In this document: one piece after another, positions 62,129-64,000 of the stretch | Layout: each line of letters starts with the position of its first letter | Position numbering within the stretch: position 1 is the stretch's first letter | From: CAYORM01 sp964406375 | GTDB lineage: Bacteria; Pseudomonadota; Alphaproteobacteria; DSM-16000; Inquilinaceae | Reading direction: 5' to 3' | Assembly: GCA_964406375.1 (NCBI GenBank) | Contig: CAYORM010000008.1 | Coordinates: forward strand, 1-64,000 | Length of the DNA: 64,000 nucleotides | Translations under genes and position numbers: made by a program | Notes under the pieces: model-generated | What the model was told of the DNA's origin: nothing | Databases searched by the model: none | Seen by the model: the letters and a program-made list of their open reading frames with translations, nothing else

Positions 62129-63001
62129 TCACTCCTTCATGTGCGGGTCGAACAGGTCGCGCAACCCGTCGCCGAGCAGATTGAAGCCGAGCACGGTGAG
62201 GAACATCGCCATACCGGGCACGATCGAGAGCCATGGGGCCTGGGCCATGAAGCCGCGGCCGGTGTTCAGCATATTGCCCCAGGAGGGCTCCGGCGGCTGC
62301 GCACCGAGGCCGAGGAAGCTGAGGGCGGATTCGAGAAGGACGGCATAGGCGAAGGCGACGGCCGCCTCGACGACGAGCGGGGCGAGGATGTTCGGCAGGA
62401 TCTCGCGCAGCAGGATCCGGCCGTCGCTCATCCCGATGGTGCGCGCCGCCTCGACATATTGCTGGCGCAGCACCGCCTGGGTGGAGGCACGGGCCAGCCG
62501 CGCGAAGCCGGGGATGAAGATGATGCCGATCGCCACCATGGCGTTGAGAATCGAGGTGCCGAGGCTCGCCATCAGCACCACCGCGAGCAGGATCGCGGGG
62601 AAGGAGAAGACGAGCTCCATCAGCCGCATCAGCACCATGTCGACGACGCCGCCGAAATAGGCGGCGACGAGGCCAATCAGCGTGCCGCCGATCAGCCCGA
62701 CACCGACCGCGACCAGCGCCACTTCGACGGAGATGCGGGCGGCGAAGATCGTCCGCGCCAGCACGTCGCGGCCGAGCTCGTCGGTGCCGAGCCAATGCGC
62801 CGCGCTCGGCCCCTGCAGCATCGCCGCGACGTCGAGATCATAGGGCGAGTAGGGTGCGACCCAGGGGGCGAACAGCGCCGTCGCCAGGACCAGCGCAACG
62901 AGTGTGCCGCCGATCGCGAGCAGGCCCCAGCGTCGCCAGGCATAGGCGAGCGCGGCGCCGCGGGGCGCGGCCGTACCGGTCTGCATCCGCGTCAGGCTCA
63001 C
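62129..63001 (-). CDS. Dipeptide ABC transporter permease, OppC/DppC type
   Basis: A six-helix permease of 290 residues. The N-terminal FAPWVAPYSPYDLD and HWLGTDELGRDVLARTIFAAR are strong DppC marks; the EAA loop is YVEAARTIGMSDGRILLREI. It pairs with the OppB-type permease, whose stop overlaps this start by 4 bp. Confidence 0.95.
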   Translation of the reverse strand: MSLTRMQTGTAAPRGAALAYAWRRWGLLAIGGTLVALVLATALFAPWVAPYSPYDLDVAAMLQGPSAAHWLGTDELGRDVLARTIFAARISVEVALVAVGVGLIGGTLIGLVAAYFGGVVDMVLMRLMELVFSFPAILLAVVLMASLGTSILNAMVAIGIIFIPGFARLARASTQAVLRQQYVEAARTIGMSDGRILLREILPNILAPLVVEAAVAFAYAVLLESALSFLGLGAQPPEPSWGNMLNTGRGFMAQAPWLSIVPGMAMFLTVLGFNLLGDGLRDLFDPHMKE

Positions 63002-63951
63002 GAGGATTTCGCCTTGACCTGCCGCGGGTCGAGAAGCGTTGCGGCGAGGTCGACGAGGAGGTTGATGGTCAGCACGACGAGGGTGATGACCAGTGCCGCG
63101 GCGAGCAGCACGGGATAGTCGCGGTTGATGATGCCGACGAGCACGAGCGAGCCGATGCCCGGCAACAGGAAGATCTCCTCGATGATGACGACCCCGCCGA
63201 CGAGAAAGCCGAACTCGACGGCCGCGACGGTCAGATAGGGGATGAGCGCGTTACGCAGCGCGTGCCGCCACAGCACCACGCTCTCCGTCGCACCCTTGGC
63301 ATGGGCGGTCCGGATGAAGTCGGTGGTCAGCACCTCGAGCATCGAGGTGCGCATGATGCGGGTCAGGAGCGCCGAGGAGACGACGCCGAGCGCCACCGCC
63401 GGCATGGCCATCTGCTTGAGGTTCATCCACAGATCGGTGGCGATCGGCGTGAAGCCGCCCGGCGGCAGCCAGCGCAGCGTCAGCGTGAAGACGAGGACGA
63501 GCAGCGTCGCGAGCCAGAAATTCGGGATCGCCCCCATCACCGTCGCCAGGAAGGAGATCGTCGTGTCGGCCAGCCTGCGATGGCGCATCGCGGCCCAGGC
63601 GCCGAGCGGCACGGCGATCAAATTGGCGATGAGGAAGGCCAGGAAGGCGAGCTCGAGCGTCACCGGCAGCCGCGCCAGCACCTCCGGCCCGACCGGGACA
63701 TGGTTTTGGAAGCTGACGCCGAAATCACCCTGGACGGCTCGGCCGAGCCACTCGAGATACTGCTCGAGGAGGGGCCGGTCGAGCCCGTGCTGGTGCTCGA
63801 ACCGGGCGATCGCCTGCGGCGTGGCGTCGATGCCCAGCGCCGCCTTGGCGGCCGAACCCGGCACCACATTGATCGTGATGAACAGGACGACCGAGGCGGC
63901 GAGCAGCGTCAGCACGAAGGCGACGAGCCGCGTCGCCACGAGCCTGATCAT
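62998..63951 (-). CDS. Dipeptide ABC transporter permease, OppB/DppB type
   Basis: A six-helix permease of 317 residues with the family N-terminus (FVLTLLAASVVLFITINVVPG), GLDRPLLEQYLEWLGRAVQGD and the EAA loop DFIRTAHAKGATESVVLWRH. It is the first visible gene of a six-gene operon (oppB, oppC, oppD, oppF, DUF1028, M20). The binding-protein gene is expected further upstream, beyond the window; the last 49 bases (63952-64000) are too short to identify. Confidence 0.95.
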   Translation of the reverse strand: MIRLVATRLVAFVLTLLAASVVLFITINVVPGSAAKAALGIDATPQAIARFEHQHGLDRPLLEQYLEWLGRAVQGDFGVSFQNHVPVGPEVLARLPVTLELAFLAFLIANLIAVPLGAWAAMRHRRLADTTISFLATVMGAIPNFWLATLLVLVFTLTLRWLPPGGFTPIATDLWMNLKQMAMPAVALGVVSSALLTRIMRTSMLEVLTTDFIRTAHAKGATESVVLWRHALRNALIPYLTVAAVEFGFLVGGVVIIEEIFLLPGIGSLVLVGIINRDYPVLLAAALVITLVVLTINLLVDLAATLLDPRQVKAKSS

Positions 63952-64000
63952 CGCGCGGCTCCGCCGCCGTGCGACGCGCGGGTACGGAACGGGGGGGCAC

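Noticed and set aside
1..64000. Mobile elements, attachment sites or a transferred island
   Set aside because: I saw no transposase, integrase, terminal repeats or tRNA-flanking direct repeats, and composition appears even throughout by eye.

Overview
The window is about 64 kb of very GC-rich DNA (roughly 70% by eye) from an alphaproteobacterial chromosome. The lineage is inferred from a MucR/Ros-type regulator, a Coq7-type hydroxylase, an HlyU-family protein, an ExoD-family protein, a PduO-type adenosyltransferase followed by a HIG1-like twin-membrane protein, and many ABC-transporter-fed catabolic operons. The order is not certain; Rhodospirillales and Hyphomicrobiales both fit. Genes are dense, start and stop codons often overlap (ATGA or GTGA), and I see no insertion sequence, phage gene, CRISPR array or rRNA operon. 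One 100-N assembly gap lies at 43615-43714.

Layout. (a) 1-17.9 kb is mostly housekeeping: an aldehyde dehydrogenase cut by the left edge, rmuC, coq7, dsbB, tRNA-Leu(CAA), two SDRs, two MFS exporters, acetoacetyl-CoA synthetase, cobalamin adenosyltransferase, a Nudix hydrolase, an NfeD protease with a slipin, exoD, hlyU and mucR. A small unannotated minus-strand unit (16.1-16.3 kb) lies between an MFS gene and mucR. (b) 18.0-27.2 kb is one eight-gene minus-strand operon. It joins an IolD-like TPP enzyme, a class III aminotransferase, a TIM-barrel isomerase, a Gfo/Idh dehydrogenase, a ribose-type ABC importer and an NTF2-like protein, and looks like a cyclitol or aminocyclitol pathway. A divergent FAD dehydrogenase and a FadR-type GntR regulator follow. 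(c) 29.7-41.9 kb is a nitrogen-compound island: a spermidine/putrescine-type ABC importer, an N,N-dimethylformamidase-like large subunit, and convergent SDR/hyuB/hyuA genes, with an RraA-like protein diverging from hyuA. The same operator-like sequence (TAACGTTTAAG core) sits at the promoters at both ends of this island. (d) 42-46.5 kb holds a DUF2243 membrane protein, a secreted PRC-barrel-like protein with a 12-copy acidic hexapeptide repeat broken by the gap, pseudouridine kinase and glycosidase, and a cobalamin riboswitch in front of a PCu(A)C-like periplasmic protein that has lost most copper ligands. (e) 46.6-53.1 kb is a LacI-controlled cluster: a GH88 hydrolase diverging from a CoA-transferase, a MaoC-domain fusion, a GMC dehydrogenase and the LacI gene, with a LacI-type operator just before the first + strand gene. 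(f) 53.1-64 kb has a PAS histidine kinase with a small exported protein, a dimethylglycine-dehydrogenase-like flavoenzyme, and a dipeptide-type ABC operon that also encodes an M20 deacylase and a DUF1028 protein.

The most unusual items are the riboswitch-controlled PCu(A)C variant, the shared operator set flanking the formamidase/hydantoinase island, the MaoC plus dehydrogenase-small-subunit fusion, the small unit whose ribosome-binding site matches 18 nt of the 16S 3' tail, and the gap, whose flanks share an exact 55-nt duplication.
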